A DNA stretch of 64,000 nucleotides from positions 248,001 through 312,000 of the forward strand of contig CAMBLG010000001.1 in assembly GCA_945868435.1 (NCBI GenBank). Reading direction: 5' to 3'. Position numbers and translations under genes: made by a program. This document shows positions 8,629 to 16,981 of this stretch, piece after piece; the first letter of the stretch is position 1, and the number at the start of each line of letters is the position of its first letter. The notes below the pieces were generated by a model. The model searched no databases. It saw only the letters and a program-made list of their open reading frames with translations, and had not been told where the DNA came from. This stretch comes from an uncultured Lachnospiraceae bacterium. GTDB lineage: Bacteria > Bacillota > Clostridia > Lachnospirales > Lachnospiraceae.

Positions 8629-9261
8629 ATGGAAAAGAATACAGATAATAGAGGAATGAGCCTGATTGAACTGCTGGTCAGCATGACAATATTGGTAGTC
8701 GTGGGAAGCGCAATTTTTGGCTTTTTCCTATTCTCTACCAAACAATATCATAAGGGAAGTTCCGAGTCTGCAGTTCAAAATGAAGCACAGATGGTAATGG
8801 GAAGACTGAAGAATATGATTGTTAATTCTTCCGACGGATTGGGAACGAATGCAACAGGTGATGTATTATATCTGTTTAGCCATGAAATACAAGATAGTGG
8901 TGGAAGCTCGACTATAGTTTGCAGGAGAACCACCATTACTTTGGATAACAGTTCGCATCAGCTGATGAGCGTGTACGATGAATACGTCATGAATCCTATG
9001 GATGGTTCACTGACACTGACCGCAACCAGTACTCCTTCCGCAATTGCGGATTATTTGGATGTTGTGGGGGAGTGTACAACACCTGTGTTTCAAGTGGATT
9101 TGTCCAAGCTTGAAACGGAACAGACGGCTTCCGTTACAATCAGTATCAAGCTTAGGGAACAGGCATATTCCACAACCAATCAGTTTGTTCTCCGCAATAA
9201 AGTAAGCACTTCCATTTCGGATAGTCCTGAAGAGCATTTTTTACTGGAGAACATGAAGTAA
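8629..9261 (+). CDS. Prepilin-type protein, PilW/GspJ-like
   Basis: A prepilin of about 210 residues with the leader EKNTDNRG followed by M-S-L-I-E-L-L-V-S-M. Position +1 is Met rather than Phe, which the peptidase tolerates, and Glu+5 is kept. The ATG at 8629 has GTGAGG nine bases upstream; the GTG at 8614 would remove that site. The start lies four bases after the preceding stop, so the genes are coupled. The mature part has the Gln/Asn-rich early region (AVQNEAQMVMGRLKNMI) common in PilW/GspJ. Confidence 0.77.
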   Translation: MEKNTDNRGMSLIELLVSMTILVVVGSAIFGFFLFSTKQYHKGSSESAVQNEAQMVMGRLKNMIVNSSDGLGTNATGDVLYLFSHEIQDSGGSSTIVCRRTTITLDNSSHQLMSVYDEYVMNPMDGSLTLTATSTPSAIADYLDVVGECTTPVFQVDLSKLETEQTASVTISIKLREQAYSTTNQFVLRNKVSTSISDSPEEHFLLENMK

Positions 9262-9289
9262 AGTCAGGATCAGATAAGAGGAAATGATT

Positions 9290-12200
9290 ATGAAGAACTA
9301 TGTAAAAAGATTTGTTTCAATTGTATTATGTATCTGCATGTTGGCAGGAATGATTTTTACAGGTGGAGGACTCGAGGCACTGGCGGATTCTATGAATATT
9401 GGAACGACCGATGCAGTAGATTTAAATCCCAAAAACTTAAGTGCAGAACTTGGAACAGCAGAGAACCCATTTACGATTTTGGAAATTGTACCGGAATACA
9501 GTCATGCACAGATTGGGTATATGATTCCTGGGCGTGAACCGGTTGATATACAAAAGGTGGGGCAGGACGATTTCGCGTATTCTAATTATATTAATGATTT
9601 GATAAATCAAGGTGTACTATCTGTTAGTGATCAGGAAGAGACGAATTGCTATCTGGAAGATATTCCGTATGGTGCGGAGATAAATCCTTATAATGATAAT
9701 GGCGTTTTTTCGGCATATGTGGCTCAAAATAGAAAAGATATTAGCATTAGTTCAAATGCTAAGACTTATAATTGTTGGACAGTTCAGAGTAATGCAAAGC
9801 AAAAACAGGAAGGATATTATAAAAAAACAGAGAGTGGGAGTGGCGCATTCAAGAGGAATGAGGATGGAAACTTTTCTTATGCAGAGGTAAAAGGAAAGCA
9901 GGAAACAGGCAACATTTATGAGGATGAAGGCTGCTATCAATGGGTACGACAGGATTTTCCAGCTGGTGTTTCGGACGGCATGGAAGATGACGAAAAAGTA
10001 TGGAAGATTCGTGAGGTATCATATACATTTATTATAAAATATCATGTATATCAAAATAATGATGTGTTCATTCAAAATATATATGGTGTATCTTCTCAAA
10101 ATTTTAAAACTCAGGTAATCACACTTACCACAGAGGACTTAAAGAAAAAAGAAAATATCGAGTGGATAAAATATGCAGATTTAATTACAATTCATGATGA
10201 TCGTGCGCAAAAGGCAATGGCTCAAATTTGGAATACAGCAAATGGATTGGATGCCAGTAAGGGAATTGATACGACTTTTGCAGATAAGGATCTTGGTTAT
10301 GATGCAACCATGGCAATCATGGAACGCATGAGCTCCGATAATCCAGCTGCGATGATCATGGATGCAACGGCAACCTTTGGTGCAGGCGACGAGACTAATG
10401 TACATAAACTCTATATTATGCTGATGCAGTTCGAGCCGACAGTGTTTATGCAGTGGTTTGGCGCAAAAGACGGAGATAATTATAAATATCTTCTCCGTGG
10501 GGAGAATGATAAGGTAGTATATAAGCCGGAATATAAAGATGAAGTAATTACTTCTTGGAATCAGGACACATTCAAGAATAGCCCAACAGACAGCAGTTTG
10601 TCATTGATCAATTTGATGCGTTTTGGTAATATTCATTCTGGTGGGTACAATGTCGTGGATCATATTTATACCTATCAGGGTGATAAGAGTATGTTCCAAG
10701 AATTTACCGGTGGTAGTATAGGTTATCATGAACCGAATCAATATAATACCACGAATGTTACGGACGATGCATTTTATTACTATGAGTATGTAGACGGTCA
10801 ACGTCCCGAGAAGCTTGATACGTTGGATGCGCTTTATTACATACTGCGTGGAGATGTTAATTATCAAACGAAACTTCGCATTTTAGAGATTCAGCCATGT
10901 GACGAGTTTATTTATGGTTCTGAAGGATGGGAAGTGTATTATCAGTCACTGCTTCCATGGTATTGTCCAAAGAGTGATAAAGAAAGCTGGTTGAACGATC
11001 CGAATCTGTTGCAGGTTGATACCATGCCAATATGGGAATTTATTGGCAGTACCGGAACCTATGATTATGGAACCGGTGAGGTTCTGACTTGTGAAAGCTC
11101 AGATGATTTGATTTCCAAGTATGATTTAATTATCATTGGTGCAAATCAGAACGAGACTAATGGCAAAAATGGATATAATGATTGGACTTTGGGAAATTAT
11201 ATTTATACGAGTGTAGGGGATCGTGTTGCCACTAATTCCAATAAGAACTGGTCAACAGCAGAAAGTGTGTTAATTACATCAGAGGCCAGATATTCTGCGA
11301 TTGATATCACACTTAAAAAACTGCTGGAACTGCAGGATTTTACTTCTGCAGGAAAGCCGATTGTTGTAGATGATGGGTTGTACAACAGTTGGGATTTAAG
11401 CCTTAATTCTTATAAAATAGATAAAAACTCTAAAATGTATGAATTCTTGAGTGGAAAGGATTCTGATGATGGAATTTATGTCCGTAAACATATGAGTACG
11501 GCAAAAATGAAAAATGATCTTCTAAAGAGTATTTGTAAATTAGAATTTGAAGAAGGAGGATATCCGGTTGAGTATGTGGGGGATGAGACATCTGGTAAAC
11601 TGATAGAGAAATATAATCCTTCATCAACGCTTAACTATAAATTCCGCATAATTGGAGGAACAAATACTTCGGAGGATACTAAGTATACAGTTTATCTTAA
11701 TACAGATAAGAATGGAGATGGTGTATACGGAGGTTCGCTAAAGCAACTTTCAGAAGTCGAGAATATGAAAATTGCAACAAATGGCAGTGACCTTCAGGTT
11801 GATACATCAGAGGCAGCAATTACACGAGATCAGAACCTGAATATTAAGAGTTCATCAGGAGCAGTGAAAAATGGTGAACTAAAGGCCAATACTTGGTACA
11901 CAATTTCATACACGTTACCTTCGAATCAGAAAGGTATTATTCCGTGGAAACTCGAAGTTGCATCAGTCAGCAATCCGAAGCTCCGTTCCAGTGCGATTGA
12001 TTATACTGCAATCAAATGTTCAGAGAATGATAAAGTCAAGATTAATGTATTGCAGATGAATTTGACGCAGGATATGGATGATGCGGCTTATACTGCATAC
12101 TCTACATATTTTACGAATAATGTGGTGGATATATCGAGGTCTGTTGGTAAAAATAAGTATGATAGTAGTTATAGTTCTGACTATGCATATACGGAACATA

Positions 12201-13798
12201 GTAAGGCATTATCTGACACATTGAATGCTGGACAGAAGTCTACTGTGAACAATTTTGAGAAATATCTTGAGCCAGTAAATGAGTTTGATGTGAATATTCA
12301 GTTCATGTACAATAGGGATTGGAAGAAATTGTTTAACGGCTCGAATGAGCAGGAAAATTTGGATAATTGGAAAGATTTCCTGACTCAGTACGATATGTTG
12401 ATTTTCGGTTTTCAGGATGTTGCAATGTTTACAGCAAATAAAGTGTTCCGAGAAGGTCTTGAGGATTATATCGAACAGGGAAAGAGTGTGATCTTCAGTC
12501 ATGATATGGTTCAATCGCAGATAACGAACAAGTATGAAAGAGATCGTTCATTTGATTATAAAATTGCAAATCGGTGGTTGAGGACAGTTACTGGGCAGAG
12601 GAGCGTAACTTATGAACTGAAAGACGGTGTTTATACACCAGTTGCAAATTCCAGTGAGTATTGTGATAACGCGTTGCAGCTTGTTTTGCGTGCGTACTCA
12701 GATTACTCCGGATATAACTCAATTGTTCCGAAGACACTGATTAGTGATAGTAAGCATAACCAGTACTTGTCTAGTTTACCTAAGCTGGATCGCACAAGTG
12801 AGCTTGCAGGTACACCCTCCAAAAAGTATCGTGGCTGGTATTCTTATAGCAGTTCAGTAGGTGAAGGCTTATTGGAAACATCGTTTGTAAAGATTGCTAA
12901 TAATGGACAGATTACAACGTATCCATATAATATTCCGGATGAGATTGAGGTGTTGCAGACTCATGTTCAGAATTATGCATTGAATCTGGAGTTTATTGAG
13001 GATGGAGATGTAAATGTATGGTATAATCTGACAGATAACCATGATGAGGATGTAATTGATAATTTAATTACAACTGGACAAACACAGTTTGTATATAACA
13101 ATAATGATTTGTATTCTGCTAAGAGTGGCGATAGTCGGAACAATTTCTATATCTACAATAAGGGGAATATTACTTATACCGGTTTGGGACATGGTAAGTC
13201 TAGAGATTCTGCAAATTATGCGTACATGACAGATGATGAGATTAAGTTGTTTATTAATACGATGATTAGTGCTTATCGTCAGCCGGAGGCGGCACCATAT
13301 GCAATTGTCGAGAATGCGGATGCAATGCCACAATCCGGTTCTGATGCACTATTCTATCTGGAGTATGATGAAACTGAACCGTCCGCTACATTAGATGGAA
13401 AAATCATATATGAAGATGGAAAGCCATTTTTGAAGGTTCAGTTCAACCTTGAGGATGACTCTGTAAATCCGGATATAAGTAAAGAATACTTTGTTTACTT
13501 TGTTGTAGATGGGGAAGTTAAAGAGTATAAATTAGATGGCTTTACATCTGTTGAATTGGAGGTAAAAGACGTTTCAAGTAAGACTGGAAAAGGATATAAA
13601 GTCGATAAAGAGTATGTTGGTTCGGATACAATGTTGACTGTTTATATACCATATGAAGATATTGTATCAAAAAATGGACAGCTTTCTCTTAATCTGTGTA
13701 CTTATGCAAAGTATTTTAAGAATGGTAAGATGGTAACTACAACACATAGTAAGACAAATGTTACAACAATGTATTTGCCGCTTTTCAATTTGAATTAA
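9290..13798 (+). CDS. Very large secreted protein at the end of the pilus operon (DUF5057-like)
   Basis: A 1502-residue protein. The start at 9290 is chosen because AAGAGG is eight bases upstream; the ATG at 9284 is too close. A Sec signal peptide (KRFVSIVLCICMLAGMIFTG, then ALA-DS) is present. Just after it, NPFTILEIVPEYSHAQIGYM resembles what I know as DUF5057 proteins of Lachnospiraceae. Several segments look like class-I-glutamine-amidotransferase/ThuA-like folds: YDLIIIGANQ near residue 620, YDMLIFGFQDVAMFTANK near 1035, and TGLGHGKSRD followed by DDEIKLFINTMISAYR near 1300. No LPXTG motif, dockerin or C-terminal helix is seen. It is the last gene before a strong terminator and directly follows four minor pilins. 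It could be a pilus-associated adhesin, but that is inference only. Confidence 0.65.
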   Translation: MKNYVKRFVSIVLCICMLAGMIFTGGGLEALADSMNIGTTDAVDLNPKNLSAELGTAENPFTILEIVPEYSHAQIGYMIPGREPVDIQKVGQDDFAYSNYINDLINQGVLSVSDQEETNCYLEDIPYGAEINPYNDNGVFSAYVAQNRKDISISSNAKTYNCWTVQSNAKQKQEGYYKKTESGSGAFKRNEDGNFSYAEVKGKQETGNIYEDEGCYQWVRQDFPAGVSDGMEDDEKVWKIREVSYTFIIKYHVYQNNDVFIQNIYGVSSQNFKTQVITLTTEDLKKKENIEWIKYADLITIHDDRAQKAMAQIWNTANGLDASKGIDTTFADKDLGYDATMAIMERMSSDNPAAMIMDATATFGAGDETNVHKLYIMLMQFEPTVFMQWFGAKDGDNYKYLLRGENDKVVYKPEYKDEVITSWNQDTFKNSPTDSSLSLINLMRFGNIHSGGYNVVDHIYTYQGDKSMFQEFTGGSIGYHEPNQYNTTNVTDDAFYYYEYVDGQRPEKLDTLDALYYILRGDVNYQTKLRILEIQPCDEFIYGSEGWEVYYQSLLPWYCPKSDKESWLNDPNLLQVDTMPIWEFIGSTGTYDYGTGEVLTCESSDDLISKYDLIIIGANQNETNGKNGYNDWTLGNYIYTSVGDRVATNSNKNWSTAESVLITSEARYSAIDITLKKLLELQDFTSAGKPIVVDDGLYNSWDLSLNSYKIDKNSKMYEFLSGKDSDDGIYVRKHMSTAKMKNDLLKSICKLEFEEGGYPVEYVGDETSGKLIEKYNPSSTLNYKFRIIGGTNTSEDTKYTVYLNTDKNGDGVYGGSLKQLSEVENMKIATNGSDLQVDTSEAAITRDQNLNIKSSSGAVKNGELKANTWYTISYTLPSNQKGIIPWKLEVASVSNPKLRSSAIDYTAIKCSENDKVKINVLQMNLTQDMDDAAYTAYSTYFTNNVVDISRSVGKNKYDSSYSSDYAYTEHSKALSDTLNAGQKSTVNNFEKYLEPVNEFDVNIQFMYNRDWKKLFNGSNEQENLDNWKDFLTQYDMLIFGFQDVAMFTANKVFREGLEDYIEQGKSVIFSHDMVQSQITNKYERDRSFDYKIANRWLRTVTGQRSVTYELKDGVYTPVANSSEYCDNALQLVLRAYSDYSGYNSIVPKTLISDSKHNQYLSSLPKLDRTSELAGTPSKKYRGWYSYSSSVGEGLLETSFVKIANNGQITTYPYNIPDEIEVLQTHVQNYALNLEFIEDGDVNVWYNLTDNHDEDVIDNLITTGQTQFVYNNNDLYSAKSGDSRNNFYIYNKGNITYTGLGHGKSRDSANYAYMTDDEIKLFINTMISAYRQPEAAPYAIVENADAMPQSGSDALFYLEYDETEPSATLDGKIIYEDGKPFLKVQFNLEDDSVNPDISKEYFVYFVVDGEVKEYKLDGFTSVELEVKDVSSKTGKGYKVDKEYVGSDTMLTVYIPYEDIVSKNGQLSLNLCTYAKYFKNGKMVTTTHSKTNVTTMYLPLFNLN

Positions 13799-13836
13799 TA
13801 TTATTGTTTTGCGTATGTGCAATTTTCTAATAAGCA

Positions 13837-13875
13837 AAGGAGCTTGATTCAATGAATCAGGCTCCTTGTTTTATC
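13837..13875 (+). terminator. Rho-independent terminator of the pilus operon
   Basis: A near-perfect stem (aaggagcttgattc with gaatcaggctcctt, one G-T) closes a 3-nt loop and is followed by gttttatct. It ends the transcript that begins upstream of the window. Confidence 0.85.
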
Positions 13876-13882
13876 TAATCGT

Positions 13883-14008
13883 CTGAGCGTTTTTAAGACA
13901 TGATTTTGATTTTTATCTCGGCAGTTTAGATTGACATATGCATACTATTCCAACCCACCCTTTAAAAAAGAATTGTATTTTCCTTTCCGCTATGCTATTG
14001 TTAAAATA
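13883..14008 (+). repeat. Promoter-module repeat U1 upstream of the first Rpn gene
   Basis: This stretch is homologous to 15229-15354 (offset 1346), sharing ctgagcgtt, aagaca, gattttgatttttatctcgg and ttgacatatg. A diverged copy lies at 16790-16916. It carries a promoter: -35 TTGTAT (13973-13978), 17 bases, -10 TATTGT (13996-14001) with an extended TGC. The copies define a movable promoter module. Confidence 0.75.
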
Positions 14009-14067
14009 TCTCAATGAAGTGTCATTTTACGGACACGGAGAGATTTCCCCAAGTAGACCAATAAAAA

Positions 14068-14973
14068 ATGAATACAATAAATCAAACTTTTGAAACGGCA
14101 ACTGGGAGGATTGAATATCCGTTGACGAATGATTTTGTGTTCCGCGCTATTCTACAGAGGAACAAGTCAGTGCTGATCTCTTTAATCTGTGCACTGTTGC
14201 ATCTATCGGAGGAGGGTGTGGATGCGGAGATCACCAATCCCATTGAACTGGGTGCTGCGTTTTCCAATAAGGATTTTATTTTGGATATCCGTGTTTGGAT
14301 GAGCAATGGTCGCTTGATTGATTTGGAGATGCAGATCGCTAATGAACATAACTGGCCAGAACGCTCCATCAGTTATGCAGCTCGCAGTTTTGACAACCTT
14401 AATTCCGGGGAAGAATATATAAATGTCATGCCGGTGCATAGCATCGGATTTCTCGATTTTACGTTATTCCCAGAAACACCGGAATTCTACGCTACATATC
14501 AGCTCCAAAATGTAAAGACGGGTCAACTTTACAGTAGCAAATTTTCTATCCACGTGGTAGACTTAAGGCGGATAGAGCTTGCTACAGAGGAAGATAAAGC
14601 ATATGGGATTGATCGATGGGCAATGCTCTTTAAAGCTACGACATGGGAGGAGTTGCGTATGATTTCCAAGGATAATCCAGTTTTACAGCAAACATCGAGT
14701 GAATTGTATACCATTAATGCGGATGAGATTTTGCGTCAGCAGGCGCGTGCCCGTGCGGATGCAGAATTCTGGGAGCGTCATACTCAGGCGCAGATGCAGA
14801 AGCAGGCAGAGATAATTCAGCAACAAGAAGAAGCCCTTCGGCAGAAAGATGAAGCTATGCAAGAGCAAAGAAGAATCATACAAAAGCGAGAAGATACCAT
14901 TGCTGCACAGGCGGAGTTAATCAGAAAGTTGGAGGCACAGGTTACAGAGAAGGATGTTGCCAGAAAATTGTAG
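14068..14973 (+). CDS. Rpn family recombination-promoting nuclease / PD-(D/E)XK transposase-like protein
   Basis: A 301-residue protein. The N-terminal part (YPLTNDFVFRAIL, then ELGAAFSNKDFILDIRVWMS and LIDLEMQ) shows the PDDEXK_2 core, with D in LDIR and the E-x-Q pair in LEMQ as likely metal ligands. The middle contains the typical SIGFLDFTLFPETPEFYATY. Residues about 220-300 form a long Gln/Glu/Arg coiled coil (QMQKQAEIIQQQEEALRQKD). Rpn proteins are DNA endonucleases implicated in RecA-independent recombination and, recently, in phage defence. The ribosome site is weak. The 178-bp core repeat begins 21 bases after the stop. Confidence 0.8.
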   Translation: MNTINQTFETATGRIEYPLTNDFVFRAILQRNKSVLISLICALLHLSEEGVDAEITNPIELGAAFSNKDFILDIRVWMSNGRLIDLEMQIANEHNWPERSISYAARSFDNLNSGEEYINVMPVHSIGFLDFTLFPETPEFYATYQLQNVKTGQLYSSKFSIHVVDLRRIELATEEDKAYGIDRWAMLFKATTWEELRMISKDNPVLQQTSSELYTINADEILRQQARARADAEFWERHTQAQMQKQAEIIQQQEEALRQKDEAMQEQRRIIQKREDTIAAQAELIRKLEAQVTEKDVARKL

Positions 14974-14993
14974 CAGTGACAATCTAAAATGAA

Positions 14994-15236
14994 TTGTAAC
15001 GCAAGCCATGTATCTAATCGCTCAGGGCGGTATACAAATTTCTGAAACCGGAACCGACAGCACCGACGTTCCATTACGTAACGTGAATTGCGTAATGTGG
15101 CGTATGTTAGACAACTGTCTGAAACCAAGGTCGGTGCAGACTCGGTGGAGGTTGAAGAAATTTCGTATATCCCCTGAGCGTTTTGCTATATTACTTTGGA
15201 TTATTTACAGAGTATTTTCGTATATCTCCTGAGCGT
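14994..15236 (+). repeat. Downstream repeat D1 (MITE/REP-like structured element)
   Basis: Bases 14994-15171 are identical to 16554-16731, and similarity continues to 15236 with a few substitutions. The inner element is bounded by an imperfect inverted repeat: cgctcagggcggtatac..aaatttc (about 15019-15042) and gaaatttcgtatatcccctg (15157-15176, extending to 15180). Inside, gcaccgac (15060-15067) can pair with gtcggtgc (15130-15137), and cattacg (15072-15078) with cgtaatg (15091-15097). The open frames in it are incidental. Confidence 0.85.
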
Positions 15237-15530
15237 TATCAAGACACGATTTTGATTTTTATCTCGGCAGTTTAGATTGACATATGCCTACTATTCCATC
15301 CTGCTCATTTTAAAAAGGAATTGAATTTCCTCACTCACTATGCTATACTCACGTCAAAGCATTATTTCTTTATCACATAACATCTGCATTGGCAGATCAC
15401 GTTAGAACAGTTGTTACACGAGACTGGCTATCATTTCCTTAAGTAGAGAGTTCATGCTTTTATATCACAACTTACAAAAAGCAGGAATTTTCACATTGGA
15501 TTCCTGCTCATAGGAGACAGGGGGATTCAA
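15229..15530 (+). promoter_or_regulatory. Promoter-module repeat U2 and leader of the second Rpn gene
   Basis: The module is homologous to 13883-14008. Its promoter is stronger: -35 TTGAAT (15321-15326), 17 bases, -10 TATACT (15344-15349) with extended TGC. The roughly 170-base leader ends with a hairpin (gcaggaat 15481-15488 with attcctgc 15500-15507) just upstream of the AGGAGA/GGGGG ribosome site. No gene is seen in this stretch. Confidence 0.7.
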
Positions 15531-16550
15531 ATGAAAAAGGATTTGTTATCCAAGGAGTTTTATTCGGATGACAGCCGTTTTGCTGACATTATTAACGGCA
15601 TTGGCTGCATGGGGGAACAGGTGGTGTGCGACACCGATTTGTCTGATATGGATACGCAGACGGGAATCTGGCGCATTCCACAATTTATACGGAACACAGG
15701 AAAGACGGGACACAAGAGAGATTCGTTTCGTGTTCGCGATCTGGTGCGCAAGACCGCGTTTGGTATGAATTTTGCAATCATTGGAATTGAGAATCAGGAT
15801 GTGATTGATTATTCCATGCCACTTCGGAGCTTGTCGTATGACACTGGTGAATATGAGCACCAGGCTGCAAAAACAAGAAAGTCTGTAAGAAAGAATTCAG
15901 CGGGACTTGGCAGGGGAGAATATCTGTATGGTTTTCGCAAGGACAGCAGGTTGTATCCGGTGGCAACCTTCATTTTGTATTATGGGGAAGAGCCGTGGGA
16001 TGGTGCACTGGACCTGCATGGACTCCTGAATTTTGACGGGATTCCGGAGCCGCTACGAGCCATGGTGTCGAATTACAGGATCAATCTCATCGACATTCGC
16101 CGCTTGAAGGACACCAGCATGTTCCACACGGATGTAAAGCAGGTGTTTGATTTCATTCGCTTCTCGAAAGATCCGGAGGCGTTGCGGGAACTGGTTCTTG
16201 GGGATGCGTCGTATAAGGAATTGGAAGAAGACACGTATGACATGATTGCGCAGTATTCGAAATCAGAGGAATTGGTAGAGGTCAAGGATTATCATAAGAA
16301 GGATGGAATGGTAGATATGTGTGAGGCATTGACAAAGTTGATCGAGAACGGAAAATCAGAAGGCAGAATGGAAGGAAGAGCAGAGGGAAGATTAGAGGGC
16401 ATAACAGAGGGAAAATCCTTTGAGGTATATGAATCCGTACAGGAAGGTGATTACAGTATCGAAAGAGGAGCCCAGAAACTGGGCATTTCCGTGGAAGAAC
16501 TGGAGAAGCGCATGACAGAAGCCGGATACAAGCTTTCACTGGAGGTATAA
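15531..16550 (+). CDS. Rpn family nuclease/transposase-like protein (second copy, divergent)
   Basis: A 339-residue protein of the Rpn/PD-(D/E)XK group, clearly different in sequence from its neighbour at 14068. Its core has RVRDLVRKTAFG followed by FAIIGIENQ, where D and E-x-Q match the nuclease ligands, then LRSLSYDTGEYE. The segment RLYPVATFILYYGEEPWDG is characteristic of the family. It has EGRMEGRAEGRLEGITEG, a Gly-Glu-Arg repeat common in Rpn proteins, and a C-terminal helical segment (GAQKLGISVEELEKRM). A good ribosome site precedes the ATG. The identical core of the downstream repeat begins four bases after the stop, as if gene and repeat form one unit. Confidence 0.78.
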   Translation: MKKDLLSKEFYSDDSRFADIINGIGCMGEQVVCDTDLSDMDTQTGIWRIPQFIRNTGKTGHKRDSFRVRDLVRKTAFGMNFAIIGIENQDVIDYSMPLRSLSYDTGEYEHQAAKTRKSVRKNSAGLGRGEYLYGFRKDSRLYPVATFILYYGEEPWDGALDLHGLLNFDGIPEPLRAMVSNYRINLIDIRRLKDTSMFHTDVKQVFDFIRFSKDPEALRELVLGDASYKELEEDTYDMIAQYSKSEELVEVKDYHKKDGMVDMCEALTKLIENGKSEGRMEGRAEGRLEGITEGKSFEVYESVQEGDYSIERGAQKLGISVEELEKRMTEAGYKLSLEV

Positions 16551-16553
16551 AAC

Positions 16554-16796
16554 TTGTAACGCAAGCCATGTATCTAATCGCTCAGGGCGGTATACAAATT
16601 TCTGAAACCGGAACCGACAGCACCGACGTTCCATTACGTAACGTGAATTGCGTAATGTGGCGTATGTTAGACAACTGTCTGAAACCAAGGTCGGTGCAGA
16701 CTCGGTGGAGGTTGAAGAAATTTCGTATATCGACTGAGCGTTTTGCAATATTACGTTGGATTATTCACAGAGTATTCTTGTATATCCCCTGAGCGT
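16554..16796 (+). repeat. Downstream repeat D2 (second copy of the MITE/REP-like element)
   Basis: The first 178 bases are identical to 14994-15171 at a constant offset of 1560. The last 65 bases differ at several positions (for example cgac for cccc at 16732-16735). It contains the same inverted termini and internal hairpins. Identity of the noncoding core while the adjacent coding regions differ strongly suggests recent spread, conversion or selection on the element itself. Confidence 0.85.
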
Positions 16797-16916
16797 TTTT
16801 TTGACATTTTGCATCCTATGGTTACTATTCACAGCCCTCCACCCCCATGCGAATGGTAACATCATATCGAATATTCTTCATTGTACATTTTCCACTACTG
16901 TGGTAAAATATAACCA
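16790..16916 (+). promoter_or_regulatory. Diverged promoter module U3 upstream of the hybrid kinase
   Basis: This aligns loosely with U1/U2: ctgagcgttttt, then ttgacat, tgcat, ctat, and further down attgta and taaaatata. A promoter is visible: -35 TTGTAC (16881-16886), 17 bases, -10 TAAAAT (16904-16909). The kinase gene begins 72 bases later. The rest of the gap holds nothing else I can recognise. Confidence 0.55.
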
Positions 16917-16981
16917 TAGAAATTCTAAATTATTCACAAACGATATCAAATATAAGAAACATATGAGAAAGTGGAGCAAAG

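Noticed and set aside
15008..15232. 74-residue frame repeated almost identically at 16568-16792
   Set aside because: Both lie in the noncoding repeat D, have no ribosome site, and the reading frame is an accident of the identical DNA.
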